From positions 1,892,980 to 1,956,979 of the forward strand of contig VUYV01000149.1 of the NCBI GenBank assembly GCA_008711295.1: a stretch of DNA of 64,000 nt, read 5' to 3'. This document shows positions 13,501 to 35,400 of the stretch, piece by piece. The notes beneath the pieces are model-generated. The model searched no databases. It was not told where the DNA came from and saw only the letters and a program-made list of their open reading frames with translations. The first letter of the stretch is position 1; each line of letters starts with the position of its first letter. The translations under genes were made by a program, and so were the position numbers. This stretch comes from Anarhynchus alexandrinus. Taxonomy: Eukaryota > Chordata > Aves > Charadriiformes > Charadriidae.

Positions 13501-16500
13501 GAATACTATGGGTACAGGGATGAAGATGATGGCATTCTGGAGCCGCTGGAACAAGAACATGAAAAGAAAGGTATGTGAGATTCAAAACCTGCATAAATCA
13601 ATCCAAGAAGGGGTAATGATGGACTCTGAACTTATCTCCTCCCCCACCCCGGGTGTTATCTTGTGCTTAGCTGTCAGATTTCATCTGTCACGTAGTTATC
13701 CGAATCACTATTGTGTAAGGCATTTCAGGGGGTGGGGGTGTGCTTTAGAGTTCGCTTTCATCTTTACTACAGTTAATGATTTAATATTGTCAGCAAGTGA
13801 TTTGCTTCATCTCCCTTCCCCCCCCCCCCCCCCCCCCTTTTTTCATGCTTAAGAATGTAAAAGAGTAGGTTGGGGCAGAGAGATCTGTAGAACTCAGGCA
13901 GTTATCTCCCTCCTTTGTGAAAACTGACTGTACCATCTGTTTCCTGTCTCACCTAATTACTTGTCCATAAACATAGCTGTGATTAGAGGGGACCTTCTGG
14001 AAGCCCTGAAGTCTAGGTGGGCTGTGTTAATTTGTCCATGTGTTGTCTGTCTCAGAACTTCAACGCATTTGTGAATATTTTTTTCCTTTTGAAACCCATG
14101 CTTTCTCAATAGATAATATTTATCCACATGCCTGCTCACTTAGTTCTCTAGTTCAGTTCTACTGACTTGCCCGGTAAAGACATCAGGATTACGACTCTAC
14201 ATTCCTGAAACCCTCTTTAAAATTCAGCACCATGTGCCATCTTCTGGAATTTGTGTAGCTTTAAGCAAGAGGGCACCCACCACCTTTAAGAGCTTAGTTG
14301 TTTTCTAAATAATAATTCTTTCAGTCCTTATGGTGAGCGTTGTCTGATCCTGCCAATTTTTTGCTGTTTGCTTTGTACATTTGTTTTATCATCTCTTCTT
14401 CTGAAGCTTCCACTGCAGGCGGATCCTCAGTGCTCTGTTGGAAAAGGTCCTGGTGTAGAAGAGAGCGCAGCAGATACAACAATCGGATTTTGCTTGAATG
14501 CTGCTTCTTTTTGTATACAATTATCTCTTTGCAATTAGAGAGAAAAACTTTGAACAAAACTGCAGGAAGTGACTTTTTTTAAGTGATGACAAGTTGTTAA
14601 GCTTGTAACTGTTTTCAGTACTTGGTGTGGTCATCCACTTCTTATATTTATCCCTTCTCCACGTGAGAGATCTTCATAGTACTGTGTGTTAGAGATCATG
14701 CCGTGTCGGTTAGGTTATAGGACAGGGAGGAAGAGGAGAATAAAGGAAATATTTCACTTATCTGTGTGCTGCAGCATAGCCTAGAGCCTTAAACCAAGCG
14801 GAGGGTAGCTGACTGGCCGATGACTGATAGCGTAAGAAGGGCAGTTGTGTGGTGCAGCGTTCCCAGAACAGCCTCCCGCTCGGTGTTCATCTTGCTAATT
14901 GCAGGCAGGAGAGGTGGCTCATCTCGATTTGTGTGGTTATTTAAGAAAATTAGCATCTTTGGTGATTGTGCCGCTAGAAATAATAAGGCCAGATGTGCTA
15001 ACAGAAGCAATAGGTGTACTATTAATGTATTATTGATGCACTATAGCTGAGATTCTCTTAGGGTCACGTGTTGTCTGGGCTCTTGTGGTTTTTACTATGT
15101 TATCAGAAGACTTAAATTTTTGTGAAACAAAATATTGGAAAAAAAAACTTCTTAGTGTGGGCTACCTTTTCTGTTGCAAAACCACACAAAAAATGCAGCC
15201 ATGTGCCACTAGTTAGATCTTGCTTTCTCAGGGAGAGCATTTTAATGTTTTATCTTTGAGAGCCAGGGGGAATGACTGCTGACTTCTATTGTTGTAGGTG
15301 CTTTGTACTGCCTAGTTGCATTACTCTTGCACCTCCCTAGGATTTTTATACACTGGCGAGATCACTGATTAAGCTTCTTAAAACTTGTTTTAGCGCTCTT
15401 ATTAGCACTCTGCTGTGTAGCAGAGATCCAGCAGCCTACCCGTGAGTTACAGAGTTGGAGTCGTGCTACAAAATAAGAGAAATACACTACAAGATGAAAA
15501 GAAAGAGACTTACGTGGGTGGTCACTGTAAGGAGTGTAATCATGTTTAATTAACTACACGGTGATCAACATTCCTATAGGTGTTGACGTGCTACAGAGCT
15601 GTAAGAGCCTCTTAGCCTGGTCGTGTGGCCCTCTGTTACTCAGTTCAGAAAGTGGGTTGATATTTATCCATGATGTTTTGAGTCTAAAACGTACCCAAAT
15701 GAAGGCATTAGCAAGTACCACACTTTCACAGTGCATTGGGGTTTGCTCAGACTACACTGATATATTTTATTCGATACCACACCAAGGTTTTACAGTAGGT
15801 GCGCGCTATCGATGTAGAGGGTTTAAGCAGGAAGTTTGTCTGCTGGAAAAGCTTTGGAAATTGCACCATACTGCTTTAACTTGCTCTCAGATACACTTGT
15901 CATTTTCCTTTGCTAACCAGTTATAGCAGAAGCAGTGGAAAAATGGAAAATGGAGAGAGAAGCACGACTTGCAAGAGGGGAGGAGGAGGAGGAAGAGGAA
16001 GTAAATATCTATGCTGTCAACGATGATGAGGTATGTGATGGCTAAGGCGATGTAACATTTCACGTGTCTTCTACACTGCCTTCTTGGATGTAGTTATTTT
16101 GCTGAGAACCTGTCTGCTGCTGCGTTCTGCCCTTCTCTCTGCCTAACTTACTATGCAGTTGTCCCTGTTTAGTAAAAATGAGTAGCCGATGATACGCTTG
16201 GTCCAGGTTTAGAGAGCGATGAAAGCTGGCCCATAGGGAAGACTTTTTACTCGACTGAGAAACAACTACCAGCTGAGAACTTGTTGCGATTTAACTGTTG
16301 CTGCCTGGAGTGCTGGTATTTGTAAGGGAGTGTGGTGTTAAGTTAACACTGATCAGTCTTGCTTTTAAGTACAATTGACATCCGTAACAGCACAAGTAGT
16401 TTTGTGTACGAGTGTAATTCCACACTGTCAATGTGTAGCAAAACCAGGGGTTGCCAGGGTCTTGTTCATAGTTGAATCCTGATACAGCAAGGCTTTGGTG

Positions 16501-19156
16501 GTGCTGCAGTCGCTGCTGTGACATGGCTCTTGTTTCTTTATTCTCCCTGCTCCCAGTGCCAGTAAGAGAAGTGAGGGACGTTGCCGTTGCTCTCCAAGAT
16601 CTGTAAAAGGGGTACTGGAAGCTAGTTCTTATTTCGCAGTGCGTATCTGAGTGGGTTTATCACAAGAATATAAAGGAGGTAGTCCATAAGGTAAAACTGG
16701 TGATTCCTTCCGTACCCTGATTTATTTGTATTACCTCATGACTCATAAGCCCAGCTCTCAGGTGTGAGAACGAAGCAGTACAGAGCTGTACAGGGAAGTG
16801 GTGCGTATATTTTTGAGGCACTTGCTTCCTTCTTGGTTAGCTGGCTCCCGATTGTTTTTATAGCTTTGCTGTGGCAACCAGAGGAGAGAATATAGCTTTA
16901 CATTCATGCCCATGCCACGGCAGAGGAAAAAGCTGTATGGAGAAGGAAAGCAATAATCCTGGAGATGTCAAGGAGCAGGATCTGAATGAGATGCTTGTCA
17001 TATTCCTTAGTGGTTCGGTCCTATTCACTTGCTTCTTGTGTTTGTAGTGTTGATCATGCTCTATCTGGTTCCTTCTGGCAAAGCAAGTAAAAAAAAGGCT
17101 TTTTGATAACCTCTTTAGAAAGCAAACTTGGCGTGACTTAATTATTTTATTTTTTTTTTTAGTCTGATGAGGAAAGTGGCAAGGAAAAAGAAGGTGAAGA
17201 AGGCCAACAGAAATTTATTGCACATGTTCCAGTGCCAACTCAACAGGAGGTAAGACATAACAAAATTAAGTTGCAGAGTTGCACTCTGGCTTTTGCAAGA
17301 CAGAGGCCTTAACTTATGGCAGGTCATCAGTAGAAGTGTCCTTGATTTGTTACTTCTGTGACTTGACTCTGCAGCTGTTTAATCCTCTTGCAAATGCTGT
17401 GGAACTGGCCAGAATTATGGTACCATTGCTATAACCCTTTTCACCTGAGAATTTCCAAAACCTTCATAAGTATTACCTAAATTGGAAAGCATTGTGGTGT
17501 TATGAATGTGATAACCCTGATTGCCTAATATATCTTTACTGTACTTTTCTGCTGACGGTCTAACTTTTTTTTTTAATTTAATGGGATGATTTCTGAATTG
17601 CAGGATTTGCTCTCATAAGTTTTCCAAAATATGTTAGTGGCATGACCTTGAATTGACTGTTATATTTTGAAACTGCTCTAGGGTATATATTACCTTAATA
17701 GGGTAATAATAGTACCTTAACCTTAGCCAGACTCTTTTCAGTGGTTCCCAGTGACAGGACGAGGGGCAATGGGCACAAGTTGGAACATAGGAGGTTCCGT
17801 TCAAATACACGGAAAAACTTCTTTACAGTTAGGGTGCCAGAGCACTGGAACAGGCTGCCCAGGGAGGTTGTGGAGTCCCCTTCTCTGGAGATTTTCAAGC
17901 CCCGCCTGGATGCAGTCCTGAGTAATGTGCTCTGGGCAGTCCTGCTTTGGCAGGGGAGTTGGACTAGATGATCTCTAGAGGTCCCTTCCAACTCTGAAAA
18001 TTCCGTGATTAACAATGACAAGTTATTTGGAATGTAACTCAGGCAAGAAGGTTCTGGAGTTAATATATCTTTTGGTAGATGTGCCTTTACATCACACAGC
18101 ATGTCACGGTTTGTCCCCTGCTGCCATCTTGTCAGATAACAAACCTGTATTCTCCTGTGGAGTCGTAATCCTGCACATTAAACAAAATACGCATGTAATA
18201 GCTTGTCAAAACCACAGGAGAGAAATAATGATTAAAAACATTGCTTTCTGGCTGACGGTATTCTCTTAATGAAGAGAGCATAACTAAGAGTCAAAACTGT
18301 TTTTCTAATACATAATCCCTGATTTACATGGCAATCTTTTCTAATTAGACAGCAGTCAGTGTAATCCTTTATCTTTTTTTAGTGGCAAATCACTCCATAC
18401 CTTATGCCTATGGGATTATGCCTTTTAGGTTCTAAACTACAAAAAGCTACAGTTCAGAATACTTATTTTTGAGAGATGCTGTGTGCAGTTTGGAAAAATA
18501 TAAAATCATTACTGAGATTAAAACAAGTCTTGCAGGTTGCTGTTAGTAGATCTTTAAAGTACATGCTTGTTAAAAACTCATGTATTGCTGGCACTTCCAG
18601 ACAAAATTTAGGTCAGAGGTTCATAGCCATTGCTAATGTGAGAGGCGCACTCGCTAAACTGATTTCGGGGGTGTGGACTAGTGCGGCTCAACTCCACGTG
18701 TTCTGCATTTGTTAAAGCTGTATCCGAGACAATTGTCTGAAACAAAATCCAAGTGACTGTACTGAGAGAGAAATAAAATGGCAGTTAACGTCCCTGTTAA
18801 AAAGGGTGGGAGCATAGGTCTGAAACGGAGGCATCTATTTTACTGCTTCTTTTGACTTCCATGAGCTTCAGTTGAGTATTAAAAAAGGTGCTCCTGACTC
18901 ATCTTAATTCAGCTGCTTTTACACTAGTACACACCTTTACTTTCACAGTCTGTTTCCTGTGTTTTTCTTCCTCCTGTCTCAATAGCGAAGCACACTAGAT
19001 TTCAGCGCCTCAGTGAAGCTGAATGTCATCCTATTTTTATATTTGCAGATCGAGGAAGCTCTTGTACGGAGAAAGAAGATGGAACTTCTTCAGAAGTATG
19101 CCAGTGAAACCCTCATGGCACAGAGTGAAGAAGCAAAAACGCTTTTAGGATTGTAA
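6809..19156 (+). CDS. ISY1: ISY1, Prp19-associated spliceosome factor, complete in 11 coding exons
   Basis: Exons: 6809-6811, 7064-7086, 8734-8785, 10570-10635, 11447-11489, 11658-11770, 12463-12580, 13448-13570, 15921-16030, 17163-17249, 19049-19156; all introns GT/AG and in phase. Sum 846 bases, 281 residues (human 285). It begins [20 protein letters not shown] and carries the Isy1-family core through about residue 180 ([38 protein letters not shown]). A seven-Glu run at residues 201-207 and an acidic Ser/Asp/Glu linker precede the conserved end with IAHVP and [19 protein letters not shown]1 belongs to the Prp19/XAB2 assembly that acts on the catalytic spliceosome in the nucleus. Exon 1 codes only the start Met and exon 2 is a 23-base micro-exon. 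CR1 copies sit in introns 2, 4 and 10. It is the same strand as CNBP, about 4 kb downstream, as in human. Confidence 0.96.
7331..7950 (+). mobile_element. CR1 LINE 3' fragment in ISY1 intron 2, sense
   Basis: About 620 bases matching the familiar avian CR1 3' part: decayed ORF2 end (ctgggctgcatccccagcg, tggagtactg-like motifs), then tttaaacagaaagagggga, and the ending cttccaactgaaaccattctatga. The first 190 bases also occur truncated at 6501-6691 before the N. No coding capacity left. Confidence 0.92.
10868..11250 (-). mobile_element. Old CR1 fragment in ISY1 intron 4, antisense
   Basis: Reverse-complement CR1 signatures with heavy decay: catgtcc, taatatcttcagggattt, ccctgttccagtgtttga, tcgttccaactggtgtttgt, tagttggagacagcaatagg. 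More diverged than the other copies, so an older insertion. Confidence 0.72.
13818..13837 (+). repeat. Poly(C) run of 20 in ISY1 intron 8
   Basis: Twenty uninterrupted C followed by six T. The exact length is uncertain, since homopolymers of this kind are often mis-sized. It is 247 bases beyond the exon 8 donor. Confidence 0.85.
17722..18010 (+). mobile_element. CR1 LINE 3' fragment in ISY1 intron 10, sense
   Basis: Retains an open stretch of the CR1 ORF2 C-terminus at about 17741-17971 (including [18 protein letters not shown]) and the end ggtcccttccaactctgaaaattccgtgatt. Low decay relative to the intron 4 copy. It is of the same subfamily as the antisense copy at 54442-54815. Truncated at the 5' end, so without a full reverse transcriptase. 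Confidence 0.92.
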
Positions 19157-21960
19157 CATTGCAGCAGTACGTCCTGCTTTTTGTGTAATCCATCTAAAAG
19201 CAACAGGTTCAGGTATTCGGGTAGCAATCACTTTTAGCTCTGGAAGTCCCTTCGGCTGGTAAGAGTAAACTGATGCAGTCACAGTGTGTACTGCAGAAGG
19301 AAAACCATCATTTTGGTTTATCCCCTGGGATGACTTGCACTTCGGTGCTGAAAAAAGATCAAACCTAGGTTAACTGGTCTCGACATCTTCAGCAACTGTC
19401 TGCAGTCCTTTCGCTTTGTGAAACGGTCTGTGCAGTGGTGCCTCTTACAGATAGAACCACAAACCCAGTGACTCCTTAAATCCTGAAGGAAAACTGACTG
19501 ATGTTACTGCCATTCTGTCTGCCGTATCCTGACTGTAAGTGTCCACATCTTTCTCATGTTGATTTTCGCTGAGCTGAGTCCAGAAGTAAATTATTTGATT
19601 ATGCCTGGCTAGTTTACCAGAATAGCCTAGAACCTGTTCAGAGGTGCCTCGATGGCAGATCTTACGAGTGACTTCGAAGGTGATTTGGTTCTTTATGTAG
19701 CACATGCAGTATGTCTCAAAGCTGTTACCCTTTTTGTGGTTTGTAACCGTGCCTGGGTGAATTGCTTAAATGCTGGATATTTCAGCAACTACTGTAAATA
19801 CTTCCAACTTTGCAATACCTTGTTCAAATATTTTTAGTAAAACTTATTTGCAGCCTGATGTCTTGTTCCGTTCTAGCGCAAAGGATCGTGTTGTTTCCTT
19901 GTAGCCAAAGAATGGGATCATAAACAGCCATCCACGTAGGAATTTGGAGCTCTGCATCCCCTACTGCTCTTAGCTTGTGTGTCCGGTGACAAGAGGCAGA
20001 TTACAGCAGAGCCTGTTCAGACTAACACTGTTAAACAGGTCTCAATGAGTGAAATTTTAAATTGGACATCTGCAGCCATGGAGTAGAAGGGCGATCTAAG
20101 GAATATAGCATTTAACCACCAAGTAACCGTGTCTGGGACTATTCAGAGTTTCTAGGTGCTGTTAGTATTCAGCTCTGTCTCTTGTAAATAATCCACTCCA
20201 GAACAGTCGAAGCTCTAAATTATAGAGGCAAGCTTTGTCTTACTTGATGTAAATGATTAAACAAAAAAAGCCTTGTAAAAGTGGGAAGCATAGCTGTGAA
20301 ATTCAAATCTTAAAAAAAGACTAAATCAAAAACTCAAGTATTGATAGCAAGCAGACAAGTAACACTATGAACACATTTTTCTCTCTCCCTGTTAACAGCG
20401 CAGCTTTCTCTGCTTTGTAATCAAGCAGCAAATATGTTTATGACCCATAATAATTTGTGTGCTCTGAGCCGCAAGCACCAGTCCAAAGTTGGTTTTAGTT
20501 TTTGCTGCTGCCCCTTGAGTGTTTTCTTTTCTTGGGTTTAGAGAAAGTGATGTGCTTTTATCCACGCGCTGTCTGTATTGCTGTAAAAGACAACACTGTT
20601 CCCAGAGTTCCTTCCCTGAACCCTCTGGCCACCAAGAATGGAAAAAATAGGCTGTTTTCATGTTGAATGTGCTAAGAGGTTTATGGTCTAACAGTACTAC
20701 ATCAGAGTAGTGTACTTCACCTGTGGAAAAGCTTCGTATGTGAAGGTTAAAGGCTTTGTCTCCTGGTGCTGAGCCACTAACTGAGTCCCTGGCGCCGAAT
20801 AAATTGGCAGGCAGTCTGTTATGAAGTCTTTACCACACTTCAGGAGTGTTGGTCACTAAACTGTAGTATGACCAGGGCAAAGGGGGACACGATACCGACA
20901 AAACAACGGGAGCAGCCAAATGAGCTTGCCAAAAGGCATTCAGAGTTAAAGCTCTGTTGTGAACAGCCCTGTGCCAACCATGCTTTTGCTAGATGGTATG
21001 TTTTTTATTTTTCTTTTTTTTGTTCAGTACAATAGCAGTTTTTCTTCCAAGAGAACAGTGCTTGGAAGAGGAATCCAGTCGTGCTGTAGATTTGCTAAAC
21101 TATATGCTTGAGATAACCAAACTAGATTAAGGGGGGGGAAAAAACCCAACTATTTTTTATGGCCTGGTACAGTCTGGGAGTTTGATAATACCAATGGTTG
21201 ATCCCTTCTGTCACTATGTGAATCTGTAACATAGAAGACAGAAAACAGAAGCGTAAAGACAGATCAGGGACAGAATGATAATGACAGAAGGCATAAAAAA
21301 AGAATAAACTGAAAGAATGAGAAAAAATCGAGACAGTAATTGCATTGATGTTCAAAGGAGTAGCTACCAGCCTGGAGCAAGACCCACGTAATGACATCAA
21401 TAGAGCAGTTTTTAAGGCAGTGCTGATCTCTGCTGACCAACACAGAAACGGAATAAATGCACAAAAATAGAGTATGGAACTGCGCAGTGTGAACTGTGGC
21501 TGCTGCTTCAACCCGCTGTACTAAATATTCACTCTGGCTCTGAGCGCTAAGCGTTTGTAAGCTGAATGCTCTCTTTGGCTGCACCTGAGCCAACAAATTG
21601 CAGAGTAATTGTTTGCCAGCAGCGGCCGATAGCGCAAGGCACACGTCCCGCTTGCCGTGGGCTATGGCACAAGGCGCATGTGCTGTTTGCCATACAGGCT
21701 GTTAAATTGCCGGTGGGGTTGGGGCTGGGGAACTTCTGTGGCCGAAGCCGGGAAACTGATCTCGTAGTTTGTCCTCAAGAATGAAACGGTGTGTGGGCTC
21801 TGCATTGACTCGTGCTTTGAGCGTGCAGATGTGCTTAGACATGCGTGTGTGTCGTCAGGCTCCTAACTCGTGCCATCAATGTGATGCCTCGGCCTGGAGC
21901 ATGTCTAGGTTATAAAATAAACATCATTTAGTTCTGTCCACCTCAGAGTTCTGCGCTGTG
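19157..21960 (+). other. ISY1: ISY1 3' UTR and downstream flank
   Basis: Sequence after the ISY1 stop with no protein-like frame. Candidate poly(A) signals are ATTAAA near 20257, AATAAA at 20798-20803 and AATAAA at 21916-21921; I cannot tell which is used. No repeat family was recognised here. Confidence 0.4.
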
Positions 21961-22039
21961 CTGTGAGGGGATAACCTCCCTGGTTGTTGCAATCTCTGCC
22001 CCAGCTGTGGCTTGCTCTTGTGGTTCAGAAGCGCATTCG

Positions 22040-22860
22040 ATGCTGTTTGATTTGATGCCTAGAGGTACGCGGTGCGGGGTGAAGGACACCTCCTGCCTCT
22101 GCCTCGGGAGGGCAGCGCGGTCCCTGGGGGCTCGGCTCCTCCCCGCGGCCCGAGGGGGGTGCTGCTGGGGCGCCTTTCCCCGCAGGACGGGGGAATACGT
22201 GGATTTGCCGCCTCTGTGCTGGCGGGTGAGCGGGATGAGCAGAGGTGGCCTTGCGGAGGACCCACGGACCGGCGGCTGGCGCTCTGCTCCCTTGGCAGCG
22301 CGCTCGCAGCGCGGCGGGTTGCGGGGGAGCCGGGGGGACCGGCGGGGGAGTGCCCCGCGTCCCCTGGTACAAACGCTCCGTCACCCTTTTCCGGCCGCAG
22401 GGCCTCGGGGCTGACGTCAGGGCGTGGACGCGCCGGTTCCGCCGTCACTTTGCGGTTTGACGTGGCTCGGTGAGCTCANCTCGGCGGGCTCTGCGGCGGG
22501 CCGGCGGCCGAGGGCACCGGCGGCGGTGAGGTAGGCGGGCGTGGAGAGCAGCCGGCGGTGGTACCGCGGGAGCGAAACCGAAACGGCGGCGGGAGAAGCC
22601 GGACTCGGCGGGGCGCGGCCTCCCGGGGGGCGGCGGGTCCCTGTCCCGGGGGATCGTGTCTCTCCCGTCCCGCCCCACAGCTGAGGGGGCCGTTACCGGG
22701 GGTTTCCCCGGCAGTGCCCGGGATGGGAGTTGGGGGGAGGAGGGATGGGGGGGGCGGACTTTGGCTGCGTGTTGTCGCAAAGGGGGAAGCGGGGAAAGTC
22801 GTGACTATCGCGCCCCGAGCGCGGGGCTTCGTCCCCTTTGTTGTTGCCGCCCTGCAAGTC
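22040..22860 (+). promoter_or_regulatory. CpG-island promoter, probably of the HDHD5-type gene
   Basis: CpG-dense block of about 800 bases, 1.9 kb before the first certain HDHD5-type exon. It holds a perfect palindromic CRE, TGACGTCA, at 22412-22419, and no TATA box. A single N at 22479 interrupts it. Several donor-like sites follow (gtgagc at 22470, gtgagg at 22526). Assignment to the downstream gene is inferred from position. Confidence 0.7.
22480..22525 (+). CDS. Candidate first coding exon of the HDHD5-type gene, start codon not visible
   Basis: Directly after the N at 22479 a frame reads SAGSAAGRRPRAPAA and reaches a donor gtgagg at 22526 in phase 0, the phase needed by the next exon at 24722. 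The composition (Ala/Arg/Gly/Ser, no acid residue) resembles a mitochondrial presequence, as expected for HDHD5. There is no ATG in this frame between the stop at 22412 and the donor, so the start may lie in sequence represented by the N. An alternative donor at 22531 would give a different frame. Tentative. Confidence 0.3.
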
Positions 22861-24583
22861 TCTTGTCGCGAAGGGAGTGTGCCTTTATGGGCAAAAGGGA
22901 AGAAGTAGCCGTTGGTTTCGTTATTTTCCTTGTGGGATACACGCTGAATTCCTTTCTCAGTTCTTTTTTTCTCCGTATACTTAGTGAAGGATTTCGTTGT
23001 TGTTGTTGCTCACTGTAAAATTCACACTTGTGACCTGCGTTACTTACGGATAGCAAAATTAACGTGAAGAGCTGCGATTACTTCCAAACTGTTACAATGC
23101 AGTTTCATTAATTTCACCTTCCAGTTCCCAAAGCCTGGGACAGGGCTGCGCGCGTACCCATCGCCAGCCGGCAGCGTCGCTGCAGAAGCCGATGGGTTGT
23201 CGCTGATGCAGCGCTCGTGAAGCAGTTGGGGACGACTTGGAGACAGTGGTCGCGGGGTTTTTGTTTTTAAATAGAGCTCTGATGGTTATATAGGGGAGAA
23301 AGCAGGGCGCTCGCACGTGAAACTGAACACAACCCAACTGCCCAATTACAATCAGGGATATTGCAATGCATTTGAAGTGTTGACTTTATGAAATTGGGCT
23401 CTGTCGGGGAATGTACTCAAACTCCCGGGTTTTTGGGTCTTCAAATGCTGTTTGTGTGTCGTGGTTTTAGGAAAGGCAGTGGTGAGAGCCGGCGTGTCGA
23501 GGAGTGTGTCTGTAGTTCCGTCACCTTTCTGATAGTGGTGGCATTGTCTATCTCCCTGCGTACCCAGCTGCAGGGGAAATGTAGCAGATGAATAATTGAT
23601 GAGGAACAAAGTGCTGCTTAAATAGGCACAATGCCCTTCACCCTGCGTGGGAAGAGCAGCGGGCTGGATTGCCCCCAGACAGCTGCAACAGCAAAGGCTG
23701 TCCCACCTCCATTGGATGGAGTCGTTTCTGCGCCTGTTCGCCCCATCGTGACCAGTCCCAGCGCTTAACCCCTCCCTCCTTTCTCATCAAACAATGAAAG
23801 AGGGGATCATAAATCCCAAGAGCCCTCGATTCCATTTTAGGCTTAAGAGAGAAATGAAGTTTAGATTATAGACCCTTTTTGGTCCATCCTTTTCCAACCT
23901 GATTTTGTAACGGTTTCATTGCTTGACAGTCCCCTCTCTGTCTCCAGCCCTTAGGCTTATCACCCCGCTCATCTTTCTTACCCCTATTAGCCTCGCTCTC
24001 CCTTTCTGGGCTCCTGACAGACGGTTCTTCACTTCTTCAAAGAGAGGCAGTGACATAAATTTTAGTAACTCAAACAGCGTCTTTGTGTAAGGAGGTGCTA
24101 ACTTTAACAATAGGCATTAGTTTGCCATATATAGTACTGAGAATCAACTGAAGCGATGTATAAGGAGCACAACAGATATCGAGCTGTGGTCGACCCTGTT
24201 GTGGAACAGAAAAGTACAAGCGACAGCAGGGACGGTTTTGGTATCTAAACATCTTGTAAGGGAGGAGGCAAGTACAATATTTGCATTCAATACCTACCTG
24301 CTGCTGAAAAAATTACTTTTGTTTATTTTGTTAGTATTCTGTGCATTGAAATTCCCTGTGAAACAGAGTGGAGTTAAATTAATCAAAAGCGTGACTCGTT
24401 GGCACGGCAGCATGCATTTTGTACCTCTTTTTGTCAATTTAACTTAATTTGTCCCAGTCTTCTGAAACTACTTATAAAGCAAGGTAGAACTCATGAGGCT
24501 GTATGCATAAGGAAAAGGGAGTTGCAGTGCTCCTTTTCCATGGTAGATACTATAGTGTATGAATATGTCGGTAAGGCACATGA

Positions 24584-33524
<8,941 letters not shown>

Positions 33525-33834
33525 GATGATGCGATTTCTTAAGGACTACTCAGTGCTCTGCTTTTCTTCCCAAAAAAAAACAAACTGTGCTTTAAAATCA
33601 TGCCACAAACTGCTGCTTCCTAAAATTTTTAACTTTTAAATTAATACAAAGTATGTTAATATACTTAGGTATATTAATATACTTATATTAAGTATCAATA
33701 TTGCTTTTCAAAGTACTTTGAAATGTGTAATTTCTTCCTTTAGTTGCCCTTTATTGTCCTCCTATGATGTTAGGTATTTAATAACAATTTTTCATAGTAG
33801 CTTATGCATGGTACTGGTAGTTAAATTCCCACAT

Positions 33835-33865
<31 letters not shown>

Positions 33866-35400
33866 NAGCTTCTAGGTATTGGGGATCTTGAGGCTCTCGG
33901 ATTGTGGTGCTGGGGTCATTCACACAATGACGAATTGGCTGGTACAGAGCACGACATGTATTACTGCTTGGCATTCTGCAAGTAATGAGTGCTCTTTCAG
34001 ATTACAGCGAAGTTCAGGTCTGTTCTGATACTTTACCTGCTCACGTACAGCCCCACAGCCGTGCTTTTTAGCTGTTTGCCCATTGCTTCTCTCTACTCCG
34101 ACATGTAAAGCCTTAATAGAAATGCCCATGTAAGATGGAGAGGGCAGACTTGTTAATGCCGTTTTTGGAACCCCAACTAAGCTGAACGCAATCATGTAAG
34201 GAAAGCGGCTAACAGTGGGTACCCTGTGGGGCATAATACCTGGCCTTTTTGTCTTTGCCTTTTTATCTGCACTTTTTTGAGGACTTTAGAATCTTAGAAA
34301 GCTTTAGCAATTGTGTTTCAGGCGTTTCTGTCAGTTGGACTTTTCCACTGAATGAGTGGCTACTGTTTGGGCAAAAAGTGCCTAGTAATTTACTTGAAGC
34401 TTCATACCACTGTGGTAATTAACCGGCCTTTAGTGTAATATATTTCATCTTGTGTCAATGTTGCATGTTGTTTGGTTCATGGATTTTATAGCTGTTCATT
34501 TAAAAAAAGAAAAGTAATTTATGTTATTTTTATAAAATACTTTTAAACATTTTTATCCAAAAGATGTCTTTGGAAATATTTTTATGTTAATTTCTTATAA
34601 CACAGTGTGTGATGTACTTGCGACATAAACTTGGAAAACATAAGCCAATTAAGCGTGCTTAAAACCAAAGTTAACTTATGCACAAATACCATTTAACATC
34701 ACCTTGAGGGCTAGTCAGGTTTTTATGGTTGGGTTTGTTTTTCTCTTGGGTTGTTTTTTTTTTTTCAAATTAGAAATTGCACTAACAAAAATATATGGGT
34801 CTTCAGTTTTCCCAAGTTCTTGCAGAACTAGCAGAATGCTAGCATAAAAGCATCGATAATACAGATGGTGGCAGAAAGCGAAATGACTTCTGGCCAGCTT
34901 TTTCACTGCTTGTTATCCTGAAATCAAAATCTGAAAACTCATGTCATGCAGAGAACATTGCTGCTATGAAGTCAGATTTTTGTTGTTGTTGTTTTCTCCA
35001 TTTGCAAACCACTGTAATCCCCCTCTCTGCTATCAGGATTGTCAATTTGTTCACTCATAATGTTTCACAAGTAGCTTTCAACATATCTTGCTGGATCCAG
35101 TTTAAGGACACTGCTCTAAACAGTGTATTTCCTATTTCTTCACTGGGAAAGTATTACAGCAGCACACTCTTGCCTTTTTAAATTGTTCCAATAAACAGCT
35201 ATGTACCTCTTTCTTTAGCACTTCTCTGTAATACGCCAACTATTTGCAAAGCATGCCAAATCTTTCTAAGTAAAGAATTGTAGTTTTGCAAAATGTCAGG
35301 GTGACTGAAGTTGCGTTGTATCAGTACTGAAGCGTGTTGCAGAGCTCTTTAACTATTGCCGGAAGCGGTTTCAGGCTGTCAGTGAAGCAAGGAATAAAAA
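33525..35400 (+). other. 3' UTR of the HDHD5-type gene, approximate
   Basis: AT-rich sequence with no protein-like frame. AATAAA hexamers at 35190-35195 and 35393-35398 are plausible ends. It contains a T29 run ending in an N (33837-33866) and an AT palindrome-rich stretch near 33650-33710. Confidence 0.45.
33837..33866. repeat. Poly(T) run of 29 ending in an N
   Basis: Homopolymer abutting a single N at 33866. The assembly probably broke here, so the true run length and any sequence behind it are unknown. Confidence 0.85.

Noticed and set aside
17741..17971. 76-residue protein-like frame
   Set aside because: It is the remaining C-terminal end of CR1 ORF2 in a truncated LINE copy, not a host gene. 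The same applies to 54523-54747 (-) and 4634-4822.
22007..23018. Several 110-135 residue frames on both strands of the second CpG island
   Set aside because: Composition follows GC content, stops interrupt all of them before usable donors, and none resembles a known protein or continues into the HDHD5-type exons in phase.
33920..34234. 104-residue open frame on the minus strand after the HDHD5-type gene
   Set aside because: No recognisable domain, low-complexity-free but unlike any family, and it lies in the likely 3' UTR; length is within chance expectation.
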